64,000 nucleotides of DNA from Pleurodeles waltl (GCF_031143425.1 NC_090446.1:1028537066-1028601065); one strand, 5' to 3'; shown: positions 23,960 to 34,552, numbered from the stretch's first letter. Made by a program: numbers and translations. Notes: generated by a model not told the origin, from the sequence alone.

Positions 23960-24560
23960 CAGGGGCGGCTCTTCCATAAGGGAGGCGGAGCGTTGCCCCC
24001 TGTAAGCAGCGGCAGCTGCAAACCTTTTCCCCCCAAAACAATAATAAACTGTGTTTATTATCCTTTTTTGTTAAAAGGGGCGTGTCCACGGTGGTGACGA
24101 GCAATGAGGAGGAGTGCTCAGCACTCCCCCTCAGAGTGCATGTGTGTTTGGCCGGCCTTCTCAGGTCGGCCAAAAACACATGCGCAGTGGGCTCTCTCCA
24201 GCTCAGCAACACAGTTGCCATGCTGTAGAGAGCCTGCACAGGCTCCCAGTTTGCGTGGGAGCGCCCTGGCTGGGCACTCCCAGGCCAATCCTGACCCTGC
24301 TCTGAGCAGTTTTAGGATTGGCGCAGGGCAGGTTGTGAGCCTGTGCCTGCAGAGGAGCGGGAAGAGCAGATGGAGCAGTGGTGGAGGTAAGTGTTTTTTA
24401 AAAATTATTTTATTATTTTTCTTTCATTCCCCTCCTCCCTCCCACCGCGGACCGCCCCGCACCTTTTGCTTCGCGCTAGCAGTGATTGGAACAGGACTCG
24501 CCATCTTGTCCAAATACTATCATTCTTGGCTGCCATACCTGCCTATGTGATTAGTATTGA
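23960..24560. repeat. GC-rich interspersed repeat, class uncertain
   Basis: An abrupt GC-rich block starting near 'CAGGGGCGGCTCTTCC' (23960). CAGGGG-type ends are seen in some hAT non-autonomous elements, but no matching right end or 8-bp duplication was found. Two imperfect palindromes lie inside (GGCCGGCC near 24150; CTCTCTCC near 24190). There is no convincing coding sequence. Confidence 0.2.
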
Positions 24561-24599
24561 AAGTCAAAATGACAATCTTAATTTTTTCTGAATGGGCAA

Positions 24600-25010
24600 A
24601 AAACGCGGAATTCTTAGCATAATAAACACACAAGTGGAAATTTCACAGTCCTCCAAATCATTAAACCTGTATGAGCTGCCAACTTTTTCCAAAGTGTCGT
24701 AAATCATGATGTTATCACCACTCGTCTGCCGCAAATTAGATAATGTCTATAATCCCTCACAGGAATCTGCTAAATGACTCCCATCCTTCAATATGATAAT
24801 TGACGACTACTGTTGACAGAATTCATATTTTGCTACGTTTGAACTTTAGCTGTCAATTGTCATATTGAAGGATGACAGTCATTTGGCAGATTCCTGCGAG
24901 GATTTATACACATCATCTAATCTGCGGTAGACGAGCGGTAAGAACATCATGATTTGGAGGACTGTAAGATTGACACCTGCGTGCATTACTGCCAAAAAGC
25001 ATTTGCTCAG
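24600..25010. mobile_element. Fold-back (long inverted repeat) element 1
   Basis: Two arms of about 110-150 bp are inverted copies of each other. The left arm includes AATCATGATGTTATCACCAC and ATCCTTCAATATGATAATTG (about 24640-24802). The right arm is their reverse complement with about 10-15% differences (about 24855-24990). The loop is only about 40-60 bp. There is no coding sequence. This form fits a palindromic MITE or fold-back element; the superfamily cannot be set without clear target duplications. Confidence 0.7.
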
Positions 25011-25135
25011 AATACCTGAATTGAATACCCATGAGTGCTCTGAATTTGTTTTTTAAAATGATGTGTTATCACCCTCAAGGTAACGGTGGCACCTGTCTTA
25101 AAGAGTTCGGCAATTCTTGGTGAGATGTATTTTGG

Positions 25136-25136
<1 letters not shown>

Positions 25137-25172
<36 letters not shown>

Positions 25173-25245
25173 GATATATATATATATGTGTGTATCTGTG
25201 TATATATATATATATGTGTACTGTATATGTGTATATATATATATA

Positions 25246-25280
<35 letters not shown>

Positions 25281-25310
25281 GTATATATATATATGTATAT
25301 ATATATATTC
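25137..25310. repeat. (TA)n/(TG)n microsatellite
   Basis: Alternating TA blocks interleaved with TGTG blocks, lying between the two fold-back elements. Confidence 0.95.
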
Positions 25311-25860
25311 AATGAAAAAAACAAAGGTTACAGTGACGTTATTGTTAGGAAATATAATTTTTTTTAAATATAGAAATTCACTTAAAAAAACCAAAGGTTA
25401 GAGGAGCGTCATAGTTAGGCTCACATTTTAAATTGACCAAACCATAGAAATTAACCTGTTATAAGTAGAGTAATCTCAAGTAACTATAACACGTGCCTTC
25501 AGGTAAGTATAACTCACGCCCCCGCCATGCACCGTTTTTTCACCAAAAAGTTTACTGCAAATATTACATTGATATTGTCAGTGATGTTATCAAAGATGTC
25601 ATGAGTGCCATAATTTGCCATAAATCGATGGTGAAGGCACGAGTTATAGTTACCTGAGGACATCAGTTATAGTTACTTGAGATAACTATAACAGGTGAAT
25701 TTCTATTGTTTGGCACGTTTAAAATGTCAGCCTAACTATAACGTCCCTGGAACCTTTGTTTTTTTTAAGTGAATTTCTATGTTTTTTAAAATTCTATTTC
25801 CTAATCATAACGTTCCTGTAACCGTTGGATTTTTCAGTGCTTTTTTTTTTTTAACACAAA
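25311..25860. mobile_element. Fold-back element 2 with internal sub-repeats
   Basis: The left arm (about 25311-25500) and right arm (about 25625-25855) are inverted copies, with a loop near 130 bp. Within each arm the module 'AAAGGTTA(C/G)AG..ACGT(T/C)AT.GTTAGG' occurs twice. Smaller palindromes 'TAACTATAAC...GTTATAGTTA' sit at the inner ends (25480-25695). So it is a hairpin built of repeated sub-units. No coding capacity. Probably a palindromic DNA transposon derivative. Confidence 0.7.
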
Positions 25861-25879
25861 GTAATTTTCATTACCTTAT

Positions 25880-26350
25880 GTTAATCCAACCACCGCCGCA
25901 CATGGCCGTTGGCCATGCTCGGTGGCGGTTGGCTGCAGGGCCTGGCATGTGGCCAGACCCTGCAGCCAATCCTCTTAACCACAAAACCCCACACTGCGCA
26001 CGGCACTTCTGCTGTGCACGGCGGGAGTTGGCTGCGGCCTGTCTCTCTGGGTGCGAGAATAGGTGTGAGTGGGTGAGAGTGGCTGAGCGAGTGTCTGTCT
26101 GGGTGTGAAAGTGGGTGCATCAGTGTCTTAGCAGGTGCATCAGTGTCTGTGTGGGTCTGTGAGTGGGTGCATGAAGGTTTCAGTGGGTCTGTGCCTGGGT
26201 GTGTGAGAGTCTGAGTGGGTAGGTGAGTGGGTGTGTGAGTGTCTGAGTGGGTCTGAGTGGGTGTGTAAGGGTCTGAGTGAATGTGTGAGTGGGAGAAAGA
26301 GATTGAAAAAGAGAAATTGAGAGAGAGAGATAGAGAGTGAGAGGGAAGGA
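25880..26350. repeat. GC-rich repeat followed by a GTGAGTGG minisatellite
   Basis: 25880-26060 holds short inverted pieces (ATGGCCGTTGGCCAT; GGCCTGGCATGTGGCC). From about 26060 a degenerate tandem of 'GTGTGAGTGGGTCTGAGTGG' units runs to about 26290, then GA-rich DNA to 26350. Confidence 0.6.
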
Positions 26351-26672
26351 GAGAGAGTTTTTTAGGCTTTGATGAATTAAATATTTAGAATGAGATATTT
26401 CTGGACAAATTAAAAAAGAAAAATGTATTTGTCAATTAAAAAGACTGAGATCACCCTTTATTATGAACCTTAAAGTTTGGAAGTTGAAAATAAATTAAAG
26501 TAGGGAAATGACCAAAGACACAATGGAACTAGAAGCCCCAACTTTCAGTGTGAGGGTCTGTGACCTTAACTGTTATGCCACAGGTGATTCCTTACTGTGC
26601 AGTGCCTTGTTTTTTAAGTCATTGCATGGAGAGACCATTGCAGTGACTATCGCATTATGGGATGGAAGAGAA

Positions 26673-26677
<5 letters not shown>

Positions 26678-26703
<26 letters not shown>
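26678..26703. repeat. (GA)n microsatellite
   Basis: An uninterrupted AG run of about 24 bp flanked by GA-rich sequence. Confidence 0.9.
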
Positions 26704-26707
<4 letters not shown>

Positions 26708-26754
26708 ACTGTAGAGGGAGCCTGAAGGCCCCCACGGTCCTAGCCGGCTCACCA

Positions 26755-27187
26755 CTTCAAGTGGGAGCCAGCATTGCTCCCACAAGCAGGGAGCCTCATT
26801 TAATAGCAGAATTTCGACTCCCCTTACCACCAGCCTTTCCATGGCGGTGAAGACGGCCATGGAAAGGCTGATGGTAAGGGGGCTGGGGGTGCCCCTGGAG
26901 GCCCCTGCACTGCCCATGCACTTGGCATGGTCAGTGCAGGGCCCCCCAGGCACAGCCCCATCGCGATTTCCACTGTCTGCTTGGCAGACAGTGAAAAGCG
27001 CGACAAGTGCTGCTGCACCTGCCACACCGCTACATTGCCGCCGTCTCCATTAGGAGCCAGGTGCAATGTTACGGCCCAGCAGGGATGTCCAAATGCCGCC
27101 AGCGGGTTGCTGCCTGCAGAGTCGGCCGACTGTTGGTCCAATATTGGCAGTCGGCCTCGGCCGACCACCAATGTTGAAATGAGAGCC
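26755..27187. mobile_element. Hairpin-rich MITE fragment (MITE E)
   Basis: This is homologous to the right two thirds of the complete MITE at 63111-63737. Shared features in the same order are the CTTACC...GGTAAG hairpin, the CTGCACTGCCCATGC palindrome, the CACTGTCTGC/GCAGACAGTG hairpin, 'CTCCATTAGGAGCC' and a right terminus that reads 'AGGCTCTCATTTCAACATTG' on the minus strand. The left third is missing. Its right end directly abuts the truncated 3' LTR at 27188. Confidence 0.7.
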
Positions 27188-27676
27188 TATATGTCCTACC
27201 TTAGCCATACACTGCATCCTGCCCTTGGGGCTACTAGGGCCTACCTGAGGGGTGTTTCACATGTAAGAAAAGGGAAGGTTTAGGCCTGGCAAGTGGGTAC
27301 ACTTGCCAAGTTGAATTTACAGTTTAAAACTGCACAGACAGACACTGCAGTGGCAGGTCTGAGCCATGTTTACAGAGCTACTAATGTGGGTGGCACAACC
27401 AGTGCTGCAGACTCACTAATAGCATTTGATTTACAGGCCCTGGGAACCTCTAGTGCACTATACTAGGGACTTACCAGTAAATCAAATATGCCAATCATGG
27501 ATGAACCATTTACATACACATTTGGTATAGGAGCACTTGCACTTTAGCACTGGTTAGCAGTGGGAAAGTGCCCAGAGTAACAAAAATAGCAAAAACAGAG
27601 TCCACCACACATCAACAACCTGGGAAACAGAGGCAAAAAGTTAAGGGATACCACTCCAAGGATAAAAAGTCTAACA
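27188..27676 (-). repeat. Truncated 3' LTR
   Basis: Very similar over its full length to 34073-34549, both ending in 'AGTCTAACA' on the plus strand (TGTTAGACT in element orientation). The remaining ~1.75 kb found in the 5' LTR is absent to the left, where MITE sequence begins. Confidence 0.85.
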
Positions 27677-27696
27677 CGTGTCCCCCCCAGCTGTAA
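27677..27696 (-). other. Polypurine tract
   Basis: In element orientation AGCTGGGGGGGACACG lies immediately before the TGTTA start of the 3' LTR. This is the expected position and composition for priming plus-strand DNA. Confidence 0.6.
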
Positions 27697-27707
27697 GTGG
27701 GGAGCAA

Positions 27708-29065
27708 CTACCCAACCTCATGGGAGTTCTCATCACTAAGGCAGAAGAATCTGGACAGACCATCAGCTTTGGTGTGTTCTGTACCAGGGCAGTGGTCCAC
27801 CGTAAAGTCCATCCCCTGTAGGGAAATGGACCACCTCAACAGTTTTGGATTCTCACTCCTCATCTGCATTAACCATCTGACGGGCCTGTGGTCAGTCTGA
27901 ACCCGGAAGTGAGTCCCAAACAAGTAGGGTCTTAGCTTCTTCAGCGCCCAGAGCACAGCAAACGCTTCACGTTCTATGGCACTCCAACTACGTTCCCTGG
28001 GAAGTAACCTTCTGCTAATGAAGGCTACGGGTTGATCTAGGCCCTCTTCATTAAGCTGTGAGAGTACTGCTCCAATACCATGCTCTGATGTGTCTGTTTG
28101 CACAACAAACTCCTTGGAGCAGTCAGGTGCCTTCAGCACAGGTATTGTGCACATGGCAGCCTTCAGGGCATCAAAAGCGTTCTGGCAAGCCTCTGTCCAG
28201 ATCACCTTCCTTGGTTATTTCTTAGAGGTCAACTCAGTTAAGGGGGTCACAATGGTACCATACCCATTGATAAACCTCCTGTGATAGCCAGTGAGGCCTA
28301 AAAAGGCCCTCACCTCAGTCTGGGTCTTGGGAGGCTCCCAAGCCAGATGGTGTAAATGTTTGGCTGTAGGGGTGCCACCTGGCCACTCCCCGCCTGGTGT
28401 CCCAAGTACACCACAGAACCCTGCCCTATTTGGCAATTGCATGCCTTAATAGTGAGGCCTGCCTTCTGCAGGGCCTCTAGGACTCTCCAGAGGTATTGCA
28501 GGTGTTCCTCCCATGTGGAACTGAAAACAGCAATGTCATCCTGGTAGGCGGCACTGAACTCATCCAGCCCAGCCAACACCTGGTTGACTATCCTCTGAAA
28601 GGTGGCAGGGGCATTTTGCATCCTGAAGGGCATCACTTTGAATTGAAAGTGCCCATCTGGGGTAGAAAATGCATACCTCTCCTTGGCCCCCTCAGTCAAG
28701 GCAATCTGCCAGTACCCAGACGTTAAGTCAAACATGCTGAGGTACTTGGGGATGGGGTGTGCATCATTCATGCTGACCTCATTGAGTCCCCGGTAGTCCA
28801 CACAGAACCTGAGTTCTGGAGTGGCACCAGGTGCAGCAGCCTTTGGGACCAATACCACTGGGCTGGCCCAAGGACTGCTGGAATGCTCAGTAACCCCTAG
28901 AGTTAGCATATTGTATACCTCATCCTTAATGCATGCCCTGACCCTGTCAGTCACCCTGTAAACCTTCTGTTTAATGGGTGGACTGTCTCCAGTGTCCAGA
29001 TCATGTGTGCACAAGTGTGTGACCCCTGGGATCATGGAAAACAGTGAGGCGAACTGTCCCAACAC
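27708..29065 (-). pseudogene. Gmr1-type pol: reverse transcriptase and RNase H
   Basis: The RT starts near 29065 and shows 'SSPWASPVVLVPK', 'LRFCVDYRGLNEVS', 'SMFDLTSGYWQIAL', 'FKVMPFRMQNAPATFQR' and the catalytic box 'AYQDDIAVFS', where YQDD replaces the usual YLDD. A shift near 28390 leads into the connection region '[16 protein letters not shown]'. RNase H (28205-27708) has 'VQTDTSEHGIGAVL', 'SAIEREAFAVLWALKK', 'QTDHRPVRWLM' and 'GTEHTKADGLSR', so the acidic active-site residues are kept. It ends 12 bp from the polypurine tract with no integrase after it. The enzyme converts element RNA to DNA in cytoplasmic particles. This copy is broken by at least two frameshifts. Confidence 0.9.
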
Positions 29066-30173
29066 CTGGAGGCATCCCTCTGTTGCTCCTCAGTCAGGAA
29101 GGGGGAGAGGATCACTCCCTCCTCCGACCCATCTTTCTCTCCTGCAGACAGGAGGTCAGGTAGAGGCTCACTCTCCTCCTCCACCCCATCATCTGTTGCA
29201 AGGAGCATAGACAGTTCAGTCCGCTCGAAGTGTGGTTTGAGGCGGTTAACATGCAGGACCCTTAAAGGGTTCCTTGGAGACTGCAAGTCCACCAGGTAGG
29301 TGACTCCACTCTTGCGCTCCACCACCTCAAATGGCCCAGTCCACTTATCCTGGAGCACCCTAGGCTCCACTGGCACCATCACCCACACTTTGTGACCAGG
29401 TTGAAACTCAACTAGAGTGGCATTCTGGTCATACCACCATTTCATATCCTCCTGGCTTGCTTCTAAGTTCTCCTGTGTGAGACCCCTTAAGCAGGCAGTC
29501 TGGTTTCTCACAGCCAGCATGTAGCTAAATATATCCTGGGAAGGTTTACTAGTAGATTTCTCCAAAGGCTCCTTTTCCAGACTTAAAGGTCCCCTCACAC
29601 GGTGGCCATAGATCAGCTCAAAGGGACTAAACCCAAGTCATTTTTGAGGCACCTCCCTGTAAGCGAACAGAAGGCATGGCAAGAGGATGTCCCCCTTCCA
29701 CCTCAAGGGCTCTGATAGGCCCTGGATCATGCCTTTCAAGGTGTGGTTGAATCTCTCAACCAGACTATTACTTTGGGGGTGGTAAGGGGTGGTGAACTTG
29801 TAGGTTACCCCACACACCTTCCACAGAGAGTTCATATATGTTGATATGAAGTGGGTACCCTATCAGATACTACTTCCTTGGGGAACCCCATGCGGGTAAA
29901 AACCCCCATTAGTGCACGACCCACCACAGGGGAAGTGACTGACCTCAGAGGAATGGCTTCTGTGTACCGGGTGGCATGGTCCACTAAGACCAGGATAAAC
30001 CTGTTGCCCATGGCTGTCTTGGGATTCAGAGGCCCCACAATGTCAATACCTACCCTTTCAAAGGGAGTACTAACAACAGGTAAAGGTTGGAGGGAAGCCT
30101 TACACTTCCCCCCACTTGCCTGACAAGTTGGGCAAGACCTACAGTGTGCAGCAGAATGCCAAAGGCACATCAT
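29032..30173 (-). pseudogene. Integrase located upstream of RT
   Basis: The zinc-binding end is only partly kept: 'HCRSCPTCQASG' gives the HHCC-type cysteines. The core shows 'GIDIVGPL' with the first catalytic Asp and 'ILVLVDHATRYTEAIPLR'. A degraded 'EVVSDRVPTS' follows in place of SDRG.NF, then after a shift near 29833 'TTPYHPQSNSLVERFNHTLK' with the Glu. The C-terminal GPY/F-like module is 'WTGPFEVVERKSGVTYLVDL' and 'VLHVNRLKPHF'. In-frame stops lie near 29640. The acidic tail ends at about 29040 and runs by a frameshift into the RT. This arrangement, with a GPF module in the middle of pol, is what defines the Gmr1 order here. Confidence 0.88.
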
Positions 30174-30220
30174 GAGCCACCCCAGTAGGAAGGCCCTGAA
30201 GCACTGGGAGCTGACCCAGG

Positions 30221-30742
30221 CTACGGAACCTTAGGCTCACTGTACAGGAGGCTGTCCTCCCAATAGATCAGGTGAGTACTGGGCTCCTCGCCAGCTGCCT
30301 GGGCTACAGCCTGCTGCTGCAGGCCCTCTAGAGTAGGGTAAGTTTTCTGTGCCTCACAGAATGCCTCCCTCGTGGGTCCCCCTTCCTGCTGCCACTGCGG
30401 CAGATCAGGGACCTCCCCCAGTTCAGCCACCTCTTCCCCTGTAGGCTCCGGGGCATCACCCTCTGGCTCTGCCTCCTCCCAGACCGTGGGAACTTCTGGG
30501 GCCATTTTCCCACCCCCCCTGCTCTTCCTCTTCTTGGCAGTCACCTGGGCCACTGTTTCAGGCTCCAGGGGCTCTTGATCACCCTGACGGGCTGCCATTG
30601 ACTGGGTGTATATGCATACCCTCCCAGGCAGACCCAACATCTCCAAGTGAGACCTGTGTTCCACCTCCTTCCAAGGGGAATCCTCCAGGTCATTGCCTAG
30701 CAAACAATTTTCAGGCATCGTTGGACTCACAGCTGCCTTCAA
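30221..30742 (-). pseudogene. Pol linker between protease and integrase
   Basis: A 173-codon frame beginning near 'NCLLGNDLE', wording typical of the end of retropepsin domains, followed by a charged Glu/Pro-rich linker with 'KKRKSRGGGK'. It ends in 'THLIYWEDSLLYSEPKVP', which resembles the start of the integrase zinc-domain region in related elements. It carries no catalytic motif of its own. One or more shifts separate it from its neighbours. Confidence 0.55.
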
Positions 30743-30805
30743 GGAACCTGTGACCCTCCCATTGTAAGGGAACCTGCGGCACTCTGCACAGGCACTCTGG
30801 GTTGT

Positions 30806-32199
30806 CTACTGCAACTGCTTGGTGAAGTACCCGTGATCAATCTGCTCTTCAGACACCAGCTGACTCCTCACTGTAGTTACACTGGCTCCTGTGTCTCTCA
30901 GATCCTCCACCTTCTGCCCATTGATGGTCACCCACTGCCTATACTTTTTAGTGTTCTCAGTCACAAGGGTTCTCTGGACCATCTCACTGTCCCCTAGTGA
31001 GACAAGGGTCATCTCAGCTGGCTCCCACCCACCTGGAACCATCTCCTCCCCAAGCACTACACTAGCCAAAACCTGGGGATGCACACCAGTGGGTGCCGGT
31101 GTACACTTGGGGCATTTGAGGTCCCCCCTCACATGACCCACTTGGTCACATGCATAACAATTACATGGGGGTCCCCCTGCCACTGGCTTCCTTTTGGAGA
31201 ACCATGGCTTCTCACTGGGGGGTTGGGAATCTTTACCCTGGGAATCAGGTTGGGGCCCTTTAGCGAACTCCCCCTGTTTACCCTTACCCCCCTTTCTTCT
31301 GAGAGGGACCCTGCCCACCCTTGGCGTGGTCTGCCCCATACCTCTTTAGGACCCTGGTGCTCTCCCAGCGGTCTGCTTCCTGTGCAAGCTTTCTGGGATC
31401 AGCCAGCTTGCTGTCAATCAGGTGCTGGCACAGCTCTGGAAAACGTAACTGTACAATTGCTCCCAAGCAATCAGATTGTAAAGCCCCTCCTATGTTGTTA
31501 CCTTACTGCCCTTCACCCAACCATCCAGTGACCTGCAAAAAGAATCAACACATTCCAACCATGTTTGGGATTCTTTCTTCTCATAGGACCTAAACGTGTC
31601 CTTATACTGCTCAGGGGTGAGATCATATCTTGTGAGAAGGCCATCCTTCATGATAATGTAGGTAAGCTTCTGAGCATCCCCTAAGGCTGTCAGTGTATCC
31701 CTCCCCTCTACCTCTAAATGCTTCCACAGACCCGCCCCCCAATGAGCTTCAGGGACCAGATTCATGTGGAGAGCAGACTAATACCCCTTGAACCACAAGT
31801 ATATGTTATCCTCCCTCTTGTAATCCTTCACAAGATCTTTTGGTATGTGTACCCTTCTCTCAGGCCGCACTGTGATGTGGCTGCCACCATCCCTACTAGA
31901 CTGGCTCCTCTGATTCAGCTCCCTTAAGCTGAGCTCATGGGCCAACAATAACTTTTTCTCCTCTATGGCCATCCTCATTTTCTCCAACTCCCTCTGGTGC
32001 TCCCTCTCTGCCGGTCTGTCCTGCAATTCTTCATGAGCCAGACCCTTAGATGAGACACTGCTACCTGCCCTGGAGACCCTGTCCCTGAACATAACAGGCC
32101 CACCACAATACCGTTGTGTATGGAATGCTCTTCCTCCTCCTCCTTATCCTCTGTGGGCCCTTCAGTGGCCTTGGCTGTCACCCAGGCCCTCAGCGCCAA
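30806..32199 (-). pseudogene. Gag and aspartic protease
   Basis: The frame starts near 32199 with an acidic stretch and shifts near 32095. The capsid-like part has a charged coiled coil ('ELEKMRMAIEEKKLLLAHE') and the 'LTPEQYKDTFRSYEKKESQTWLECVDSF' region near 31600. After more shifts comes 'QLRFPELCQHLID'. A basic stretch and one degenerate zinc knuckle follow ('CYACDQVGHVRGD', last Cys displaced), then the protease with 'VTINGQKVEDLRDTGASVTTV', where DTGAS is the catalytic Asp motif. Gag forms particles and the knuckle binds RNA; the protease processes the polyprotein. At least four disruptions make this copy dead. Confidence 0.8.
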
Positions 32200-32295
32200 A
32201 AATCACAAGATAAGTAGTATGTGGTCACGTAGTGGTCTGCACTGAAAACAGTAGTGTACACTTAATCACTGTATGTCAAGTACAAATATGAGTAC

Positions 32296-32314
32296 AATCC
32301 CACCGCTGCCACCA
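32296..32314 (-). other. tRNA-Leu primer binding site
   Basis: In element orientation TGGTGGCAGCGGTGGGATT is complementary to a tRNA 3' end ...AATCCCACCGCTGCCA plus CCA. That matches vertebrate tRNA-Leu(AAG) as I recall it. It lies one base after the LTR end TAACA, which fixes the 5' LTR boundary. Confidence 0.8.
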
Positions 32315-32315
32315 A

Positions 32316-34549
32316 TGTTAAAAATGGGGTCTTTGGTTGGCAGTCAGGTTACCCCCTGTCCAAGCAAGAAACTTCACTCTAGTCAGGGTAAAAGAGAATC
32401 AACCTCAGCTAGCCCCCGCTCACCCTCTTGGTTGCTTGGCACGAGCAGTAGGCTTAACTTCAGAGTGCTGGGTGTAAAGTATTTGTACCAACACACACAG
32501 TAACTTCATGAAAACACTACAAAATGGCACAACACAGGTTTAGAAAAATAGAAAATATTTATCTAAACAAACCAAGCCCAAAACAACAAAAATCCACAAT
32601 ACACAAGTCAAGTTATCAATTAAAGACCAAAAATAGTCTTCATATAATTTTAAACACAACACTAACGCTAATGCTATTAGCGTGGAAATGTATCTGGGTG
32701 CGTCAAAAATAACCCTGCACGGGCGAGTGTGCATCAAAAGGGGCTTGGATGTGTCAATATCACTCACGAGCAAGACCGTGCATCGTTTATCCTTCCGTTG
32801 AGTCGGCGTGCGTTGTTTCTTCTCTCCGCAGGAGAGCGATGCATTGATTCGAACAGCACTCGCAGGTCCAGGCAGGCCTTGCGTCGTTTTTACACGCCCA
32901 GTGATGTTTATGTCAGAAATTCTGCCTCATGATGATCCGAAAGCCACGCAGCGCGAGTTGCGATCTCACCAGCCTCCGTCAGCGATGCTGCACGTCGTTT
33001 CTCCAGCCGTGTGTGTCTATCTTCCAGCTGTGCTGCAGGCGAGCATCAATTTTCAGCCACGAAGACGGCGGCGCGTCGATTTTTCAGTTGCGTTGATCTT
33101 TTCCACGCACTGCGGTCTGTGCGTGGATTTCTTACTCTTGTTCTGCGAGCTTCTCCTTTTAGGTTCCCAGAAACTGGATGGGCACTACTTGGCAGGGTAG
33201 GAGTCTCAACAGAGGCTCCAGTTGCTGGCAGAGAGAAGTCTTTGCTGTCCATGAGACTTCAAAAACAGGAGGCAAGCTCTAATTCAAGCCCTTGGAGAGT
33301 TCTTCACAAGCAGGAAGGCACACAAAGTCCAGTCTTTGTCCTCTTGCACAGGCACAAGCAGCAACTGCAGGATAGCTCCACAAAGCACAGTCACAGGAAG
33401 GGCAGCTCTTCTTTCTCAGCTCTTCAGCTCTTCTCCAGGCAGATGTTGCTCTTGGTCTTCAGAAGTGTTCTAAAGTCTGTGGTTTTGGGTGCTCTTCTTA
33501 TACCCATTTTGCCCTTTGAAGTAGGCTTACTTCAAAGAAAAGTCTCTCTTGTTTGTGAAACCCTGCCTTGCCCAGACCACGCCCCAGACACACATCAGGG
33601 GGTTGGACACTGCATTGTGTGAAGGTAGGCACAGCCCTTTCAGGTGTGAGTGACCACTCTTCCACTCCCCCCTAGCACAGATGGCTCATCAGGATATGCA
33701 GGCTACACAACGGCTCCCTTTGTGTCACTGTCTAGTGAGAGGTGCAACCAGCCCAACTGTCAAACTGGCCCAGACAGGGAATCCACAAACAGGCAGAGTC
33801 ACAGAAATAGTTTAAGCAAGAAAATGCTCACTTTCTAAAAGTGGCATTTTCAAACACACAATTTTAAAATCAACTTTACTAAAAGATGTATTTTTAAATT
33901 GTGAGCTCAGAGACCTCAAACTCCACATGTCTATCCGCTCCCAAAGGAAATCTACACCTTAATCATCTTTAAGGGTAGCCCCCATGTTAACCTATGAGAG
34001 AGACAGACCTCACAACAGTGAAAAATGAATGTAGCAGTATTTCACTGTCAGGACATATAAAACACATTACTGTATGTCCTACCTTAGCACCCTGCCCTTG
34101 GGCTACTTAGGACCTACCTGAGGGGTGGCCTACATGTAAGAAAAAGGAAGGTTTAGGCCTGGCAAGTGGGTACACTTGCCAAGTCGAACTTACAGTTTAA
34201 AACTGCACACACAGACACTGCAGTGGCAGGTCTGAGCCATGTTTACAGAGCTACTAATGTGGGCGGCACAACCAGTGCTGCATTCCCACTAGTAGCATTT
34301 GATTTACAAGTCCTGGGCACCTCAAGTGCACTGTACTAGGGACTTACCAGTAAATCAAATATGCCAATCATGGATGAACCAATTACATACACATTTGGTA
34401 TAGGGGCACTTGCACTTTAGCACTGGTTAGCAGTGGGAAAGTGCCCAGAGTAACAAAAACAGAAAAAACAGAGTCCACCACACATCAACAACCTGGGAAA
34501 CAGAGGCAAAAAGTTAAAGGATACCACGCTAAGGATGAAAAGTCTAACA
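32316..34549 (-). repeat. 5' LTR, 2.23 kb
   Basis: In element orientation the LTR begins TGTTA and ends TAACA, a perfect 5-bp inverted end with TG...CA, and is followed by the primer site. Only 34073-34549 is matched in the 3' LTR because that copy is truncated. A TATA-like TATAAG (33502-33497) lies about 1.05 kb into the LTR. The length is unusually large for a vertebrate Ty3 element. Confidence 0.8.
33497..33502 (-). promoter_or_regulatory. Candidate TATA box in the 5' LTR
   Basis: The minus strand reads GGGTATAAGAAGAGC. This is the best TATA-like match in the LTR, and its position would give a U3 of about 1.05 kb. No AATAAA was found downstream, so the transcript layout is tentative. Confidence 0.3.
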
Positions 34550-34552
34550 ATA

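Larger units (their letters stand above)
27188..34549 (-). mobile_element. Ty3/gypsy retrotransposon of Gmr1 type (integrase before RT)
   Basis: From the 5' end on the minus strand the order is: LTR (34549-32316), tRNA-Leu primer site, gag, protease, a linker, integrase, reverse transcriptase, RNase H, polypurine tract, truncated 3' LTR. Most Ty3/gypsy elements place integrase last. Integrase upstream of RT is the copia-like order described for the Gmr1 group in fish, amphibians and other deuterostomes. Several frameshifts and stops are present. The 3' LTR keeps only its first 489 bp and abuts a MITE fragment, so the left target duplication is lost. Confidence 0.85.

Noticed and set aside
26041..26300. 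GTGAGTGG tandem as telomere-like repeat
   Set aside because: Units are degenerate and do not match the vertebrate TTAGGG repeat; it is a minisatellite.
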